From Sacculina carcini (taxonomy: Eukaryota; Arthropoda; Thecostraca; Sacculinidae): a DNA stretch of 64,000 nt. The position numbers and the translations under genes were made by a program. The notes under the pieces were generated by a model. That model was given only the letters and a program-made list of their open reading frames with translations, ran no database searches and was not told the DNA's origin. Shown here piece after piece: positions 14,165-28,086 of this stretch (within the stretch, counting starts at the first letter, position 1; every line of letters starts with the position of its first letter). The stretch covers positions 62,001-126,000 of the forward strand of contig OU696586.1 of assembly GCA_916048095.2 (NCBI GenBank), in the 5' to 3' direction.

Positions 14165-14965
14165 ACTTAGGTAACACTTAGGGCACACTTAGGTAACACT
14201 TAGGTAACACTTGGGTAACACTTAGGTAACACTTAGGTAACACTTATGTAACACTTAGGTAACACTTGGGTAACACTTAGGTAACACTTAGGTAACATTT
14301 ATGTAACACTTAGGTAACACTTAGGGCACACTTAGGTAACACTTAGGGCACACTTAGGTAACACTTAGGGCACACTTAGGTAACACTTAGGGCACACTTA
14401 GGTAACACTTAGGGCACACTTAGGTAACACTTAGGGCACACTTAGGTAACACTTAGGTAACACTTGAGGCACACTTAGTTAACACTTAGGGCACACTTAG
14501 GTAACACTTAGGGCATACTTAGGTAACACTTAGGTAACACTTAGGTAACACTTAGGTAACACTTAGGTAACACTTAGGTAACACTTAGGTAACACTTAGG
14601 TAACACTTAGGTAACACTTAGGGTACACTTAGTTAACACTCAGGGCACACTTAGGTAACACTTAGTTAACACTTAGGGTACACTTAGGTAACACTTAGGT
14701 AACACTTAGGTAACACTTAGGTAACACTTAGGTAACACTTAGGTAAGACTTAGGTAACACTTAGGTAACACTTAGGGTACACTTAGGTAACACTTAGGGT
14801 ACACTTAGGTAACACTTAGGTAACACTTAGGGCACACTTAGGTAACACTTAGGGCACACTTAGGTAACACTTATGTAACACTTAGGTAACATTCATGTAA
14901 CACTTAGGTAACACTTAGGGCACACTTAGGTAACACTTAGGGCACACTTAGGTAACACTTAGGTA
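14165..14965 (+). repeat. 0.8-kb block, repeated 1.65 kb downstream
   Basis: The run B-A-B-A-A-I, then C, a second I, G-C, E-D-B-A-F, H-D, and the J/H units recurs at about 15,815-16,605. I is at 14,211 and 15,861 (1,650 bp, 150 units); the GAC of J is at 14,747 and 16,386 (1,639 bp). One base change is private to this copy: the T to C at 14,641 in the unit after D. Shorter relatives with two I units flanking C occur near 8.5 and 11.6 kb. Confidence 0.75.
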
Positions 14966-15814
14966 ACACTTAGGTAACACTTAGGGCACACTTAGGTAAC
15001 ACTTAGGGCACACTTAGGTAACACTTAGGTAACACTTGAGGCACACTTAGTTAACACTTAGGGCACACTTAGGTAACACTTAGGGCATACTTAGGTAACA
15101 CTTAGGTAACACTTAGGTAACACTTAGGTAACACTTAGGTAACACTTAGGTAACACTTAGGTAACACTTAGGGCACACTTAGTTAACACTTAGGGAACAC
15201 TTAGGTAACACTTAGGTAACACTTAGGTAACACTTAGGGTACACTTAGGTAACACTTAGGTAACACTTAGGGCACACTTAGGTAACACTTAGGTAACACT
15301 TAGGGCACACTTAGGTAACACTTAGGGCACACTTAGGTAACACTTATGTAACACTTAGGTAACATTTATGTAACACTTAGGTAACACTTAGGTAACACTT
15401 AGGTAACACTTAGGTAACACTTAGGGCACACTTAGGTAACACTTAGGGCACACTTAGGTAACATTTATGTAACACTTAGGTAACACTTAGGTAACACTTA
15501 GGTAACACTTAGGTAACACTTAGGGCACACTTAGGTAACACTTAGGGCACACTTAGGTAACACTTAGGTAACACTTGAGGCACACTTAGTTAACACTTAG
15601 GGCACACTTAGGTAACACTTAGGGCATACTTAGGTAACACTTAGGTAACACTTAGGTAACACTTAGGTAACACTTAGGTAACACTTAGGTAACACTTAGG
15701 TAACACTTAGGGCACACTTAGTTAACACTTAGGGCATACTTAGGTAACACTTAGGTAACACTTAGGTAACACTTAGGGCACACTTAGGTAACACTTAGGG
15801 CACACTTAGGGCAC

Positions 15815-16605
15815 ACTTAGGTAACACTTAGGGCACACTTAGGTAACACTTAGGTAACACTTGGGTAACACTTAGGTAACACTTAGGTAACACTTATGTA
15901 ACACTTAGGTAACACTTGGGTAACACTTAGGTAACACTTAGGTAACATTTATGTAACACTTAGGTAACACTTAGGGCACACTTAGGTAACACTTAGGGCA
16001 CACTTAGGTAACACTTAGGGCACACTTAGGTAACACTTAGGGCACACTTAGGTAACACTTAGGTAACACTTAGGGCACACTTAGGTAACACTTAGGTAAC
16101 ACTTGAGGCACACTTAGTTAACACTTAGGGCACACTTAGGTAACACTTAGGGCATACTTAGGTAACACTTAGGTAACACTTAGGTAACACTTAGGTAACA
16201 CTTAGGTAACACTTAGGTAACACTTAGGTAACACTTAGGTAACACTTAGGTAACACTTAGGGTACACTTAGTTAACACTTAGGGCACACTTAGGTAACAC
16301 TTAGTTAACACTTAGGGTACACTTAGGTAACACTTAGGTAACACTTAGGTAACACTTAGGTAACACTTAGGTAACACTTAGGTAAGACTTAGGTAACACT
16401 TAGGTAACACTTAGGGTACACTTAGGTAACACTTAGGGTACACTTAGGTAACACTTAGGTAACACTTAGGGCACACTTAGGTAACACTTAGGGCACACTT
16501 AGGTAACACTTATGTAACACTTAGGTAACATTCATGTAACACTTAGGTAACACTTAGGGCACACTTAGGTAACACTTAGGGCACACTTAGGTAACACTTA
16601 GGTAA
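15815..16605 (+). repeat. 0.8-kb block, second member
   Basis: This is the partner of 14,165-14,965. It ends at an L unit near 16,620, where the first member instead continues with A-A-A-B-A-B-A-A-E. Confidence 0.74.
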
Positions 16606-17158
16606 CACTTAGGGCACACTTAGGCAACACTTAGGGCACACTTAGGTAACACTTAGGGCACACTTAGGTAACACTTAGGTAACACTTAGGGCACACTTAG
16701 GTAACACTTAGGTAACACTTAGGTAACACTTAGGGCACACTTAGGTAACACTTAGGGCACACTTAGGTAACACTTAGGTAACACTTGAGGCACACTTAGT
16801 TAACACTTAGGGCACACTTAGGTAACACTTAGGGCATACTTAGGTAACACTTAGGGCACACTTAGGTAACATTTATGTAACACTTAGGTAACACTTAGGT
16901 AACACTTAGGTAACACTTAGGTAACACTTAGGGCACACTTAGGTAACACTTAGGGCACACTTAGGTAACACTTAGGTAACACTTAGGTAACACTTAGGTA
17001 ACACTTAGGGCACACTTAGGTAACACTTAGGGCACACTTAGGTAACACTTATGTAACACTTAGGTAACATTCATGTAACACTTAGGTAACACTTAGGGCA
17101 CACTTAGGTAACACTTAGGGCACACTTAGGTAACACTTAGGTAACACTTAGGGCACAC

Positions 17159-17168
17159 TAGGTAACAC
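17159..17168 (+). repeat. 10-bp unit TAGGTAACAC after B
   Basis: Same missing T as at 14,080. No N unit is present 209 bp upstream, so the cassette's left part differs here. Confidence 0.94.
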
Positions 17169-20138
17169 TTAGGGTACACTTAGGTAACACTTAGGTAACA
17201 CTTAGGGCACACTTAGGTAACACTTAGGGCACACTTAGGTAACACTTATGTAACACTTAGGTAACATTTATGTAACACTTAGGTAACACTTAGGTAACAC
17301 TTAGGTAACACTTAGGTAACACTTAGGGCACACTTAGGTAACACTTAGGGCACACTTAGGTAACACTTAGGTAACACTTGAGGCACACTTAGTTAACACT
17401 TAGGGCACACTTAGGTAACACTTAGGGCATACTTAGGTAACACTTAGGTAACACTTAGGTAACACTTAGGTAACACTTAGGTAACACTTAGGTAACACTT
17501 AGGGTACACTTAGTTAACACTTAGGGCACACTTAGGTAACACTTAGGTAACACTTAGGTAACACTTAGGGCACACTTAGGTAACACTTAGGGCACACTTA
17601 GGTAACACTTATGTAACACTTAGGTAACATTTATGTAACACTTAGGTAACACTTAGGTAATACTTAGGTAACACTTAGGTAACACTTAGGGTACACTTAG
17701 GTAACACTTAGGGCACACTTAGGTAACACTTAGGGCACACTTAGGTAACACTTAGGTAACACTTAGGTAACACTTAGGTAACACTTAGGTAACACTTAGG
17801 GCACACTTAGGGCACACTTAGGTAACACTTAGGTAACACTTAGGTAACACTTATGTAACACTTAGGTAACACTTAGGTAACACTTAGGTAACACTTATGT
17901 AACACTTAGGTAACACTTAGGTAACACTTAGGGCACACTTAGGTAACACTTAGGGCACACTTAGGTAACACTTAGGTAACACTTAGGTAACACTTAGGTA
18001 ACACTTAGGGCACACTTAGGGCACACTTAGGTAACACTTATGTAACACTTAGGTAACACTTAGGTAACACTTAGGGCACACTTAGGTAACACTTAGGGCA
18101 CACTTAGGTAACACTTAGGTAACACTTGAGGCACACTTAGTTAACACTTAGGGCACACTTAGGTAACACTTAGGGCATACTTAGGTAACACTTAGGTAAC
18201 ACTTAGGTAACACTTAGGTAACACTTAGGTAACACTTAGGTAACACTTAGGTAACACTTAGGGCACACTTAGTTAACACTTAGGGAACACTTAGGTAACA
18301 CTTAGGTAACACTTAGGTAACACTTAGGTAACACTTAGGGCACACTTAGGTAACACTTAGGGCACACTTAGGTAACACTTATGTAACACTTAGGTAACAT
18401 TTATGTAACACTTAGGTAACACTTAGGGCACACTTAGGTAACACTTAGGGCACACTTAGGCAACACTTAGGGCACACTTAGGTAACACTTAGGGCACACT
18501 TAGGTAACACTTAGGGTACACTTAGGTAACACTTAGGTAACACTTAGGGCACACTTAGGTAACACTTAGGTAACACTTAGGGCACACTTAGGTAACACTT
18601 AGGGCACACTTAGGTAACACTTATGTAACACTTAGGTAACATTTATGTAACACTTAGGTAACACTTAGGTAATACTTAGGTAACACTTAGGTAACACTTA
18701 GGGTACACTTAGGTAACACTTAGGGCACACTTAGGTAACACTTAGGGCACACTTAGGTAACACTTAGGTAACACTTAGGTAACACTTAGGTAACACTTAG
18801 GTAACACTTAGGGCACACTTAGGGCACACTTAGGTAACACTTAGGTAACACTTAGGTAACACTTAGGTAACACTTATGTAACACTTAGGTAACACTTAGG
18901 TAACACTTAGGTAACACTTATGTAACACTTAGGGCACACTTAGGTAACACTTAGGGCACACTTAGGTAACACTTAGGTAACACTTGAGGCACACTTAGTT
19001 AACACTTAGGGCACACTTAGGTAACACTTAGGGCATACTTAGGTAACACTTAGGTAACACTTAGGTAACACTTAGGTAACACTTAGGTAACACTTAGGTA
19101 ACACTTAGGTAACACTTAGGGCACACTTAGTTAACACTTAGGGCACACTTAGGTAACACTTAGGTAACACTTAGGTAACACTTAGGGCACACTTAGGTAA
19201 CACTTAGGGCACACTTAGGGCACACTTAGGTAACACTTAGGGCACACTTAGGTAACACTTAGGTAACACTTGGGTAACACTTAGGTAACACTTAGGTAAC
19301 ACTTATGTAACACTTAGGTAACACTTAGGTAACACTTAGGTAACACTTAGGTAACACTTAGGTAACACTTAGGGCACACTTAGTTAACACTTAGGGAACA
19401 CTTAGGTAACACTTAGGTAACACTTAGGTAACACTTAGGGCACACTTAGGTAACACTTAGGGCACACTTAGGTAACACTTATGTAACACTTAGGTAACAT
19501 TTATGTAACACTTAGGTAACACTTAGGGCACACTTAGGTAACACTTAGGGCACACTTAGGCAACACTTAGGGCACACTTAGGTAACACTTAGGGCACACT
19601 TAGGTAACACTTAGGGTACACTTAGGTAACACTTAGGTAACACTTAGGGCACACTTAGGTAACACTTAGGGCACACTTAGGTAACACTTATGTAACACTT
19701 AGGTAACATTTATGTAACACTTAGGTAACACTTAGGTAACACTTAGGTAACACTTAGGTAACACTTAGGTAACACTTAGGTAACACTTAGGTAACACTTA
19801 GGTAACACTTAGGTAACACTTAGGTAACACTTAGGTAAGACTTAGGTAACACTTAGGTAACACTTAGGGTACACTTAGGTAACACTTAGGGTACACTTAG
19901 GTAACACTTGGGTAACACTTAGGTAACACTTGGGACACACTTAGGTAACACTTAGGTAACACTTAGGTAACACTTAGGTAACACTTAGGGCACACTTAGG
20001 TAACACTTAGGGCACACTTAGGTAACACTTATGTAACACTTAGGTAACATTCATGTAACACTTAGGTAACACTTAGGGCACACTTAGGTAACACTTAGGG
20101 CACACTTAGGTAACACTTAGGTAACACTTAGGGCACAC

Positions 20139-20148
20139 TAGGTAACAC
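20139..20148 (+). repeat. 10-bp unit TAGGTAACAC after B
   Basis: Same missing T, 209 bp after the N at 19,930. Confidence 0.95.
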
Positions 20149-21325
20149 TTAGGGTACACTTAGGTAACACTTAGGTAACACTTAGGGCACACTTAGGTAA
20201 CACTTAGGGCACACTTAGGTAACACTTATGTAACACTTAGGTAACATTTATGTAACACTTAGGTAACACTTAGGTAACACTTAGGTAACACTTAGGTAAC
20301 ACTTAGGGCACACTTAGGTAACACTTAGGGCACACTTAGGTAACACTTAGGTAACACTTGAGGCACACTTAGTTAACACTTAGGGCACACTTAGGTAACA
20401 CTTAGGGCATACTTAGGTAACACTTAGGTAACACTTAGGTAACACTTAGGTAACACTTAGGTAACACTTAGGTAACACTTAGGGTACACTTAGTTAACAC
20501 TTAGGGCACACTTAGGTAACACTTAGGTAACACTTAGGTAACACTTAGGTAACACTTAGGTAACACTTAGGGTACACTTAGGGCACACTTAGGTAACACT
20601 TAGGGCACACTTAGGTAACACTTATGCAACACTTAGGTAACATTCATGTAACACTTAGGTAACACTTAGGGCACACTTAGGTAACACTTAGGGCACACTT
20701 AGGTAACACTTAGGTAACACTTAGGGCACACTTAGGGCACACTTAGGCAACACTTAGGGCACACTTAGGTAACACTTAGGGCACACTTAGGTAACACTTA
20801 GGGTACACTTAGGTAACACTTAGGTAACACTTAGGGCACACTTAGGTAACACTTAGGGCACACTTAGGTAACACTTATGTAACACTTAGGTAACATTTAT
20901 GTAACACTTAGGTAACACTTAGGTAACACTTAGGGTACACTTAGGTAACACTTAGGTAACACTTAGGTAACACTTAGGTAACACTTAGGTAACACTTAGG
21001 TAACACTTAGGTAACACTTAGGTAAGACTTAGGTAACACTTAGGTAACACTTAGGGTACACTTAGGTAACACTTAGGGTACACTTAGGTAACACTTGGGT
21101 AACACTTAGGTAACACTTGGGACACACTTAGGTAACACTTAGGTAACACTTAGGTAACACTTAGGTAACACTTAGGGCACACTTAGGTAACACTTAGGGC
21201 ACACTTAGGTAACACTTATGTAACACTTAGGTAACATTCATGTAACACTTAGGTAACACTTAGGGCACACTTAGGTAACACTTAGGGCACACTTAGGTAA
21301 CACTTAGGTAACACTTAGGGCACAC

Positions 21326-21335
21326 TAGGTAACAC
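21326..21335 (+). repeat. 10-bp unit TAGGTAACAC after B
   Basis: Same missing T, 209 bp after the N at 21,117 and 1,187 bp after the previous cassette. Confidence 0.95.
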
Positions 21336-24300
21336 TTAGGGCACACTTAGGTAACACTTATGTAACACTTAGGTAACATTTATGTAACACTTAGGTAACA
21401 CTTAGGTAACACTTAGGTAACACTTAGGTAACACTTAGGGCACACTTAGGTAACACTTAGGGCACACTTAGGTAACACTTAGGTAACACTTGAGGCACAC
21501 TTAGTTAACACTTAGGGCACACTTAGGTAACACTTAGGGCATACTTAGGTAACACTTAGGTAACACTTAGGTAACACTTAGGTAACACTTAGGTAACACT
21601 TAGGTAACACTTAGGGTACACTTAGTTAACACTTAGGGCACACTTAGGTAACACTTAGGTAACACTTAGGTAACACTTAGGGCACACTTAGGTAACACTT
21701 AGGGCACACTTAGGTAACACTTATGTAACACTTAGGTAACATTTATGTAACACTTAGGTAACACTTAGGTAACACTTAGGTAACACTTAGGTAACACTTA
21801 GGGCACACTTAGGTAACACTTAGGGCACACTTAGGTAACACTTAGGGCACACTTAGGTAACACTTAGGTAACATTTAGGTAACACTTAGGTAACACTTAG
21901 GTAACACTTAGGGCACACTTAGGGCACACTTAGGTAACACTTAGGTAACACTTAGGTAACACTTAGGTAACACTTGGGTAACACTTAGGTAACACTTAGG
22001 TAACACTTATGTAACACTTAGGTAACACTTAGGTAACACTTAGGTAACACTTAGGTAACACTTAGGTAACACTTAGGTAACACTTAGGTAACACTTAGGT
22101 AACACTTAGGTAACACTTAGGGCACACTTAGGGCACACTTAGGTAACACTTATGTAACACTTAGGTAACACTTAGGTAACACTTAGGGCACACTTAGGTA
22201 ACACTTAGGGCACACTTAGGTAACACTTAGGTAACACTTGAGGCACACTTAGTTAACACTTAGGGCACACTTAGGTAACACTTAGGGCATACTTAGGTAA
22301 CACTTATGTAACACTTAGGTAACATTTATGTAACACTTAGGTAACACTTAGGTAACACTTAGGTAACACTTAGGTAACACTTAGGGCACACTTAGGTAAC
22401 ACTTAGGGCACACTTAGGTAACACTTAGGGCACACTTAGGTAACACTTAGGTAACACTTGAGGCACACTTAGTTAACACTTAGGGCACACTTAGGTAACA
22501 CTTAGGGCACACTTAGGTAACACTTAGGTAACACTTGAGGCACACTTAGTTAACACTTAGGGCACACTTAGGTAACACTTAGGGCATACTTAGGTAACAC
22601 TTAGGTAACACTTAGGTAACACTTAGGTAACACTTAGGTAACACTTAGGTAACACTTAGGTAACACTTAGGTAACACTTAGGGCACACTTAGTTAACACT
22701 TAGGGAACACTTAGGTAACACTTAGGTAACACTTAGGTAACACTTAGGGCACACTTAGGTAACACTTAGGGCACACTTAGGTAACACTTATGTAACACTT
22801 AGGTAACATTTATGTAACACTTAGGTAACACTTAGGGCACACTTAGGTAACACTTAGGGCACACTTAGGCAACACTTAGGGCACACTTAGGTAACACTTA
22901 GGGCACACTTAGGTAACACTTAGGGTACACTTAGGTAACACTTAGGTAACACTTAGGGCACACTTAGGTAACACTTAGGTAACACTTAGGGCACACTTAG
23001 GTAACACTTAGGGCACACTTAGGTAACACTTATGTAACACTTAGGTAACATTTATGTAACATTTAGGTAACACTTAGGTAACACTTAGGTAACACTTAGG
23101 TAACACTTAGGGCACACTTAGGTAACACTTAGGGCACACTTAGGTAACACTTAGGTAACACTTGAGGCACACTTAGTTAACACTTAGGGCACACTTAGGT
23201 AACACTTAGGGCATACTTAGGTAACACTTAGGTAACACTTAGGTAACACTTAGGTAACACTTAGGTAACACTTAGGTAACACTTAGGTAACACTTAGGTA
23301 ACACTTAGGGCACACTTAGTTAACACTTAGGGCACACTTAGGTAACACTTAGGTAACACTTAGGTAACACTTAGGGCACACTTAGGTAACACTTAGGGCA
23401 CACTTAGGTAACACTTAGGGCACACTTAGGTAACACTTAGGGCACACTTAGGTAACACTTAGGGCACACTTAGGTAACACTTAGGTAACACTTGAGGCAC
23501 ACTTAGTTAACACTTAGGGCACACTTAGGTAACACTTAGGGCATACTTAGGTAACACTTAGGTAACACTTAGGTAACACTTAGGTAACACTTAGGTAACA
23601 CTTAGGTAACACTTAGGTAACACTTAGGTAACACTTAGGGTACACTTAGTTAACACTTAGGGCACACTTAGGTAACACTTAGGTAACACTTAGGGTACAC
23701 TTAGTTAACACTTAAGGCACACTTAGGTAACACTTAGTTAACACTTAGGGTACACTTAGGTAACACTTAGGTAACACTTAGGTAACACTTAGGTAAGACT
23801 TAGGTAACACTTAGGTAACACTTAGGTAACACTTAGGTAACACTTAGGTAACACTTAGGTAACACTTAGGTAACACTTATGTAACACTTAGGTAACACTT
23901 AGGGCACACTTAGGTAACACTTAGGGCACACTTAGGTAACACTTATGTAACACTTAGGTAACATTTATGTAACACTTAGGTAACACTTAGGTAACACTTA
24001 GGTAACACTTAGGTAACACTTAGGGCACACTTAGGTAACACTTAGGGCACACTTAGGTAACACTTAGGTAACACTTGAGGCACACTTAGTTAACACTTAG
24101 GGCACACTTAGGTAACACTTAGGGCATACTTAGGTAACACTTAGGTAACACTTAGGTAACACTTAGGTAACACTTAGGTAACACTTAGGTAACACTTAGG
24201 TAACACTTAGGGCACACTTAGTTAACACTTAGGGCACACTTAGGTAACACTTAGGTAACACTTAGGTAACACTTAGGGCACACTTAGGTAACACTTAGGG

Positions 24301-25229
24301 CACACTTAGGGCACACTTAGGTAACACTTAGGGCACACTTAGGTAACACTTAGGTAACACTTGGGTAACACTTAGGTAACACTTAGGTAACACTTATGTA
24401 ACACTTAGGTAACACTTAGGTAACACTTAGGTAACACTTAGGTAACACTTAGGTAACACTTAGGGCACACTTAGTTAACACTTAGGGAACACTTAGGTAA
24501 CACTTAGGTAACACTTAGGTAACACTTAGGGCACACTTAGGTAACACTTAGGGCACACTTAGGTAACACTTATGTAACACTTAGGTAACATTTATGTAAC
24601 ACTTAGGTAACACTTAGGGCACACTTAGGTAACACTTAGGGCACACTTAGGCAACACTTAGGGCACACTTAGGTAACACTTAGGGCACACTTAGGTAACA
24701 CTTAGGGTACACTTAGGTAACACTTAGGTAACACTTAGGGCACACTTAGGTAACACTTAGGGCACACTTAGGTAACACTTATGTAACACTTAGGTAACAT
24801 TTATGTAACACTTAGGTAACACTTAGGTAACACTTAGGGTACACTTAGGTAACACTTAGGTAACACTTAGGTAACACTTAGGTAACACTTAGGTAACACT
24901 TAGGTAACACTTAGGTAACACTTAGGTAAGACTTAGGTAACACTTAGGTAACACTTAGGGTACACTTAGGTAACACTTAGGGTACACTTAGGTAACACTT
25001 GGGTAACACTTAGGTAACACTTGGGACACACTTAGGTAACACTTAGGTAACACTTAGGTAACACTTAGGTAACACTTAGGGCACACTTAGGTAACACTTA
25101 GGGCACACTTAGGTAACACTTATGTAACACTTAGGTAACATTCATGTAACACTTAGGTAACACTTAGGGCACACTTAGGTAACACTTAGGGCACACTTAG
25201 GTAACACTTAGGTAACACTTAGGGCACAC

Positions 25230-25239
25230 TAGGTAACAC
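25230..25239 (+). repeat. 10-bp unit TAGGTAACAC after B
   Basis: Same missing T, 209 bp after the N at 25,021. Confidence 0.95.
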
Positions 25240-26878
25240 TTAGGGTACACTTAGGTAACACTTAGGTAACACTTAGGGCACACTTAGGTAACACTTAGGG
25301 CACACTTAGGTAACACTTATGTAACACTTATGTAACACTTAGGTAACATTTATGTAACACTTAGGTAACACTTAGGTAACACTTAGGTAACACTTAGGTA
25401 ACACTTAGGTAACACTTAGGGCACACTTAGGTAACACTTAGGGCACACTTAGGTAACACTTAGGTAACACTTGAGGCACACTTAGTTAACACTTAGGGCA
25501 CACTTAGGTAACACTTAGGGCATACTTAGGTAACACTTAGGTAACACTTAGGTAACACTTAGGTAACACTTAGGTAACACTTAGGTAACACTTAGGGTAC
25601 ACTTAGTTAACACTTAGGGCACACTTAGGTAACACTTAGGTAACACTTAGGTAACACTTAGGTAACACTTAGGTAACACTTAGGGTACACTTAGGGCACA
25701 CTTAGGTAACACTTAGGGCACACTTAGGTAACACTTAGGGCATACTTAGGTAACACTTAGGTAACACTTAGGTAACACTTAGGTAACACTTAGGTAACAC
25801 TTAGGTAACACTTAGGTAACACTTAGGTAACACTTAGGTAACACTTAGGTAACACTTAGGTAACACTTAGGGCACACTTAGTTAACACTTAGGGCACACT
25901 TAGGTAACACTTAGGTAACACTTAGGTAACACTTAGGGCACACTTAGGTAACACTTAGGGCACACTTAGGGCACACTTAGGTAACACTTAGGTAACACTT
26001 AGGTAACACTTGGGTAACACTTAGGTAACACTTAGGTAACACTTATGTAACACTTAGGTAACACTTAGGTAACACTTAGGTAACACTTAGGTAACACTTA
26101 GGTAACACTTAGGGCACACTTAGTTAACACTTAGGGAACACTTAGGTAACACTTAGGTAACACTTAGGTAACACTTAGGGCACACTTAGGTAACACTTAG
26201 GGCACACTTAGGTAACACTTATGTAACACTTAGGTAACATTTATGTAACACTTAGGTAACACTTAGGGCACACTTAGGTAACACTTAGGGCACACTTAGG
26301 CAACACTTAGGGCACACTTAGGTAACACTTAGGGCACACTTAGGTAACACTTAGGGTACACTTAGGTAACACTTAGGTAACACTTAGGGCACACTTAGGT
26401 AACACTTAGGGCACACTTAGGTAACACTTATGTAACACTTAGGTAACATTTATGTAACACTTAGGTAACACTTAGGTAACACTTAGGGTACACTTAGGTA
26501 ACACTTAGGTAACACTTAGGTAACACTTAGGTAACACTTAGGTAACACTTAGGTAACACTTAGGTAACACTTAGGTAAGACTTAGGTAACACTTAGGTAA
26601 CACTTAGGGTACACTTAGGTAACACTTAGGGTACACTTAGGTAACACTTGGGTAACACTTAGGTAACACTTGGGACACACTTAGGTAACACTTAGGTAAC
26701 ACTTAGGTAACACTTAGGTAACACTTAGGGCACACTTAGGTAACACTTAGGGCACACTTAGGTAACACTTATGTAACACTTAGGTAACATTCATGTAACA
26801 CTTAGGTAACACTTAGGGCACACTTAGGTAACACTTAGGGCACACTTAGGTAACACTTAGGTAACACTTAGGGCACAC

Positions 26879-26888
26879 TAGGTAACAC
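26879..26888 (+). repeat. 10-bp unit TAGGTAACAC after B
   Basis: Same missing T, 209 bp after the N at 26,670; partner of 20,139 in the 6.75-kb-offset duplication. Confidence 0.95.
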
Positions 26889-28076
26889 TTAGGGTACACT
26901 TAGGTAACACTTAGGTAACACTTAGGGCACACTTAGGTAACACTTAGGGCACACTTAGGTAACACTTATGTAACACTTAGGTAACATTTATGTAACACTT
27001 AGGTAACACTTAGGTAACACTTAGGTAACACTTAGGTAACACTTAGGTAACACTTAGGGCACACTTAGGTAACACTTAGGGCACACTTAGGTAACACTTA
27101 GGTAACACTTGAGGCACACTTAGTTAACACTTAGGGCACACTTAGGTAACACTTAGGGCATACTTAGGTAACACTTAGGTAACACTTAGGTAACACTTAG
27201 GTAACACTTAGGTAACACTTAGGTAACACTTAGGGTACACTTAGTTAACACTTAGGGCACACTTAGGTAACACTTAGGTAACACTTAGGTAACACTTAGG
27301 TAACACTTAGGTAACACTTAGGGTACACTTAGGGCACACTTAGGTAACACTTAGGGCACACTTAGGTAACACTTATGTAACACTTAGGTAACATTCATGT
27401 AACACTTAGGTAACACTTAGGGCACACTTAGGTAACACTTAGGGCACACTTAGGTAACACTTAGGTAACACTTAGGGCACACTTAGGGCACACTTAGGCA
27501 ACACTTAGGGCACACTTAGGTAACACTTAGGGCACACTTAGGTAACACTTAGGGTACACTTAGGTAACACTTAGGTAACACTTAGGGCACACTTAGGTAA
27601 CACTTAGGGCACACTTAGGTAACACTTATGTAACACTTAGGTAACATTTATGTAACACTTAGGTAACACTTAGGTAACACTTAGGGTACACTTAGGTAAC
27701 ACTTAGGTAACACTTAGGTAACACTTAGGTAACACTTAGGTAACACTTAGGTAACACTTAGGTAACACTTAGGTAAGACTTAGGTAACACTTAGGTAACA
27801 CTTAGGGTACACTTAGGTAACACTTAGGGTACACTTAGGTAACACTTGGGTAACACTTAGGTAACACTTGGGACACACTTAGGTAACACTTAGGTAACAC
27901 TTAGGTAACACTTAGGTAACACTTAGGGCACACTTAGGTAACACTTAGGGCACACTTAGGTAACACTTATGTAACACTTAGGTAACATTCATGTAACACT
28001 TAGGTAACACTTAGGGCACACTTAGGTAACACTTAGGGCACACTTAGGTAACACTTAGGTAACACTTAGGGCACAC

Positions 28077-28086
28077 TAGGTAACAC
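28077..28086 (+). repeat. 10-bp unit TAGGTAACAC after B
   Basis: Same missing T, 209 bp after the N at 27,868; partner of 21,326 at 6,751 bp. Confidence 0.95.

Larger units (their letters stand above)
1..20870 (+). repeat. Large duplicon, copy 1 (offset about 29.9 kb)
   Basis: This segment recurs at about 29,771-50,610. Rare-unit anchors match in order: O at 583 and 30,463; the TTAGG insertion at 1,936 and 31,816; the 12-bp unit at 5,659 and 35,539; P at 8,041 and 37,932; the unit ATAGGTAACAC beside 9,987 and 39,900, and again beside 13,045 and 42,991; 10-bp units at 14,080/44,037, 17,159/47,093 and 20,139/49,875. The offset starts at 29,770, becomes 29,880, wanders between 29,891 and 29,957, then drops to 29,736-29,747. 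Apart from single-base register units, every change is a multiple of 11, so copies differ mainly by gain or loss of whole units. Comparing 560-5,880 line by line I found seven base differences plus two compensating unit shifts. The left edge lies outside the window. Confidence 0.9.
19030..24070 (+). repeat. 6.75-kb-offset duplication, left member
   Basis: This block recurs at about 25,740-30,820. Anchors: I at 19,270 and 26,010 (6,740), M at 19,391 and 26,131 (6,740), N at 19,930 and 26,670 (6,740), N at 21,117 and 27,868 (6,751), an ACATTTAGG change at 21,871 and 28,622 (6,751), C at 22,304 and 29,055 (6,751), and O at 23,712 and 30,463 (6,751). At its right edge this member runs into E-D-B-A-F (24,074), while the other runs into D-H and a second J block. 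TATGCAAC at 20,622 is a change private to this member. Confidence 0.84.
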
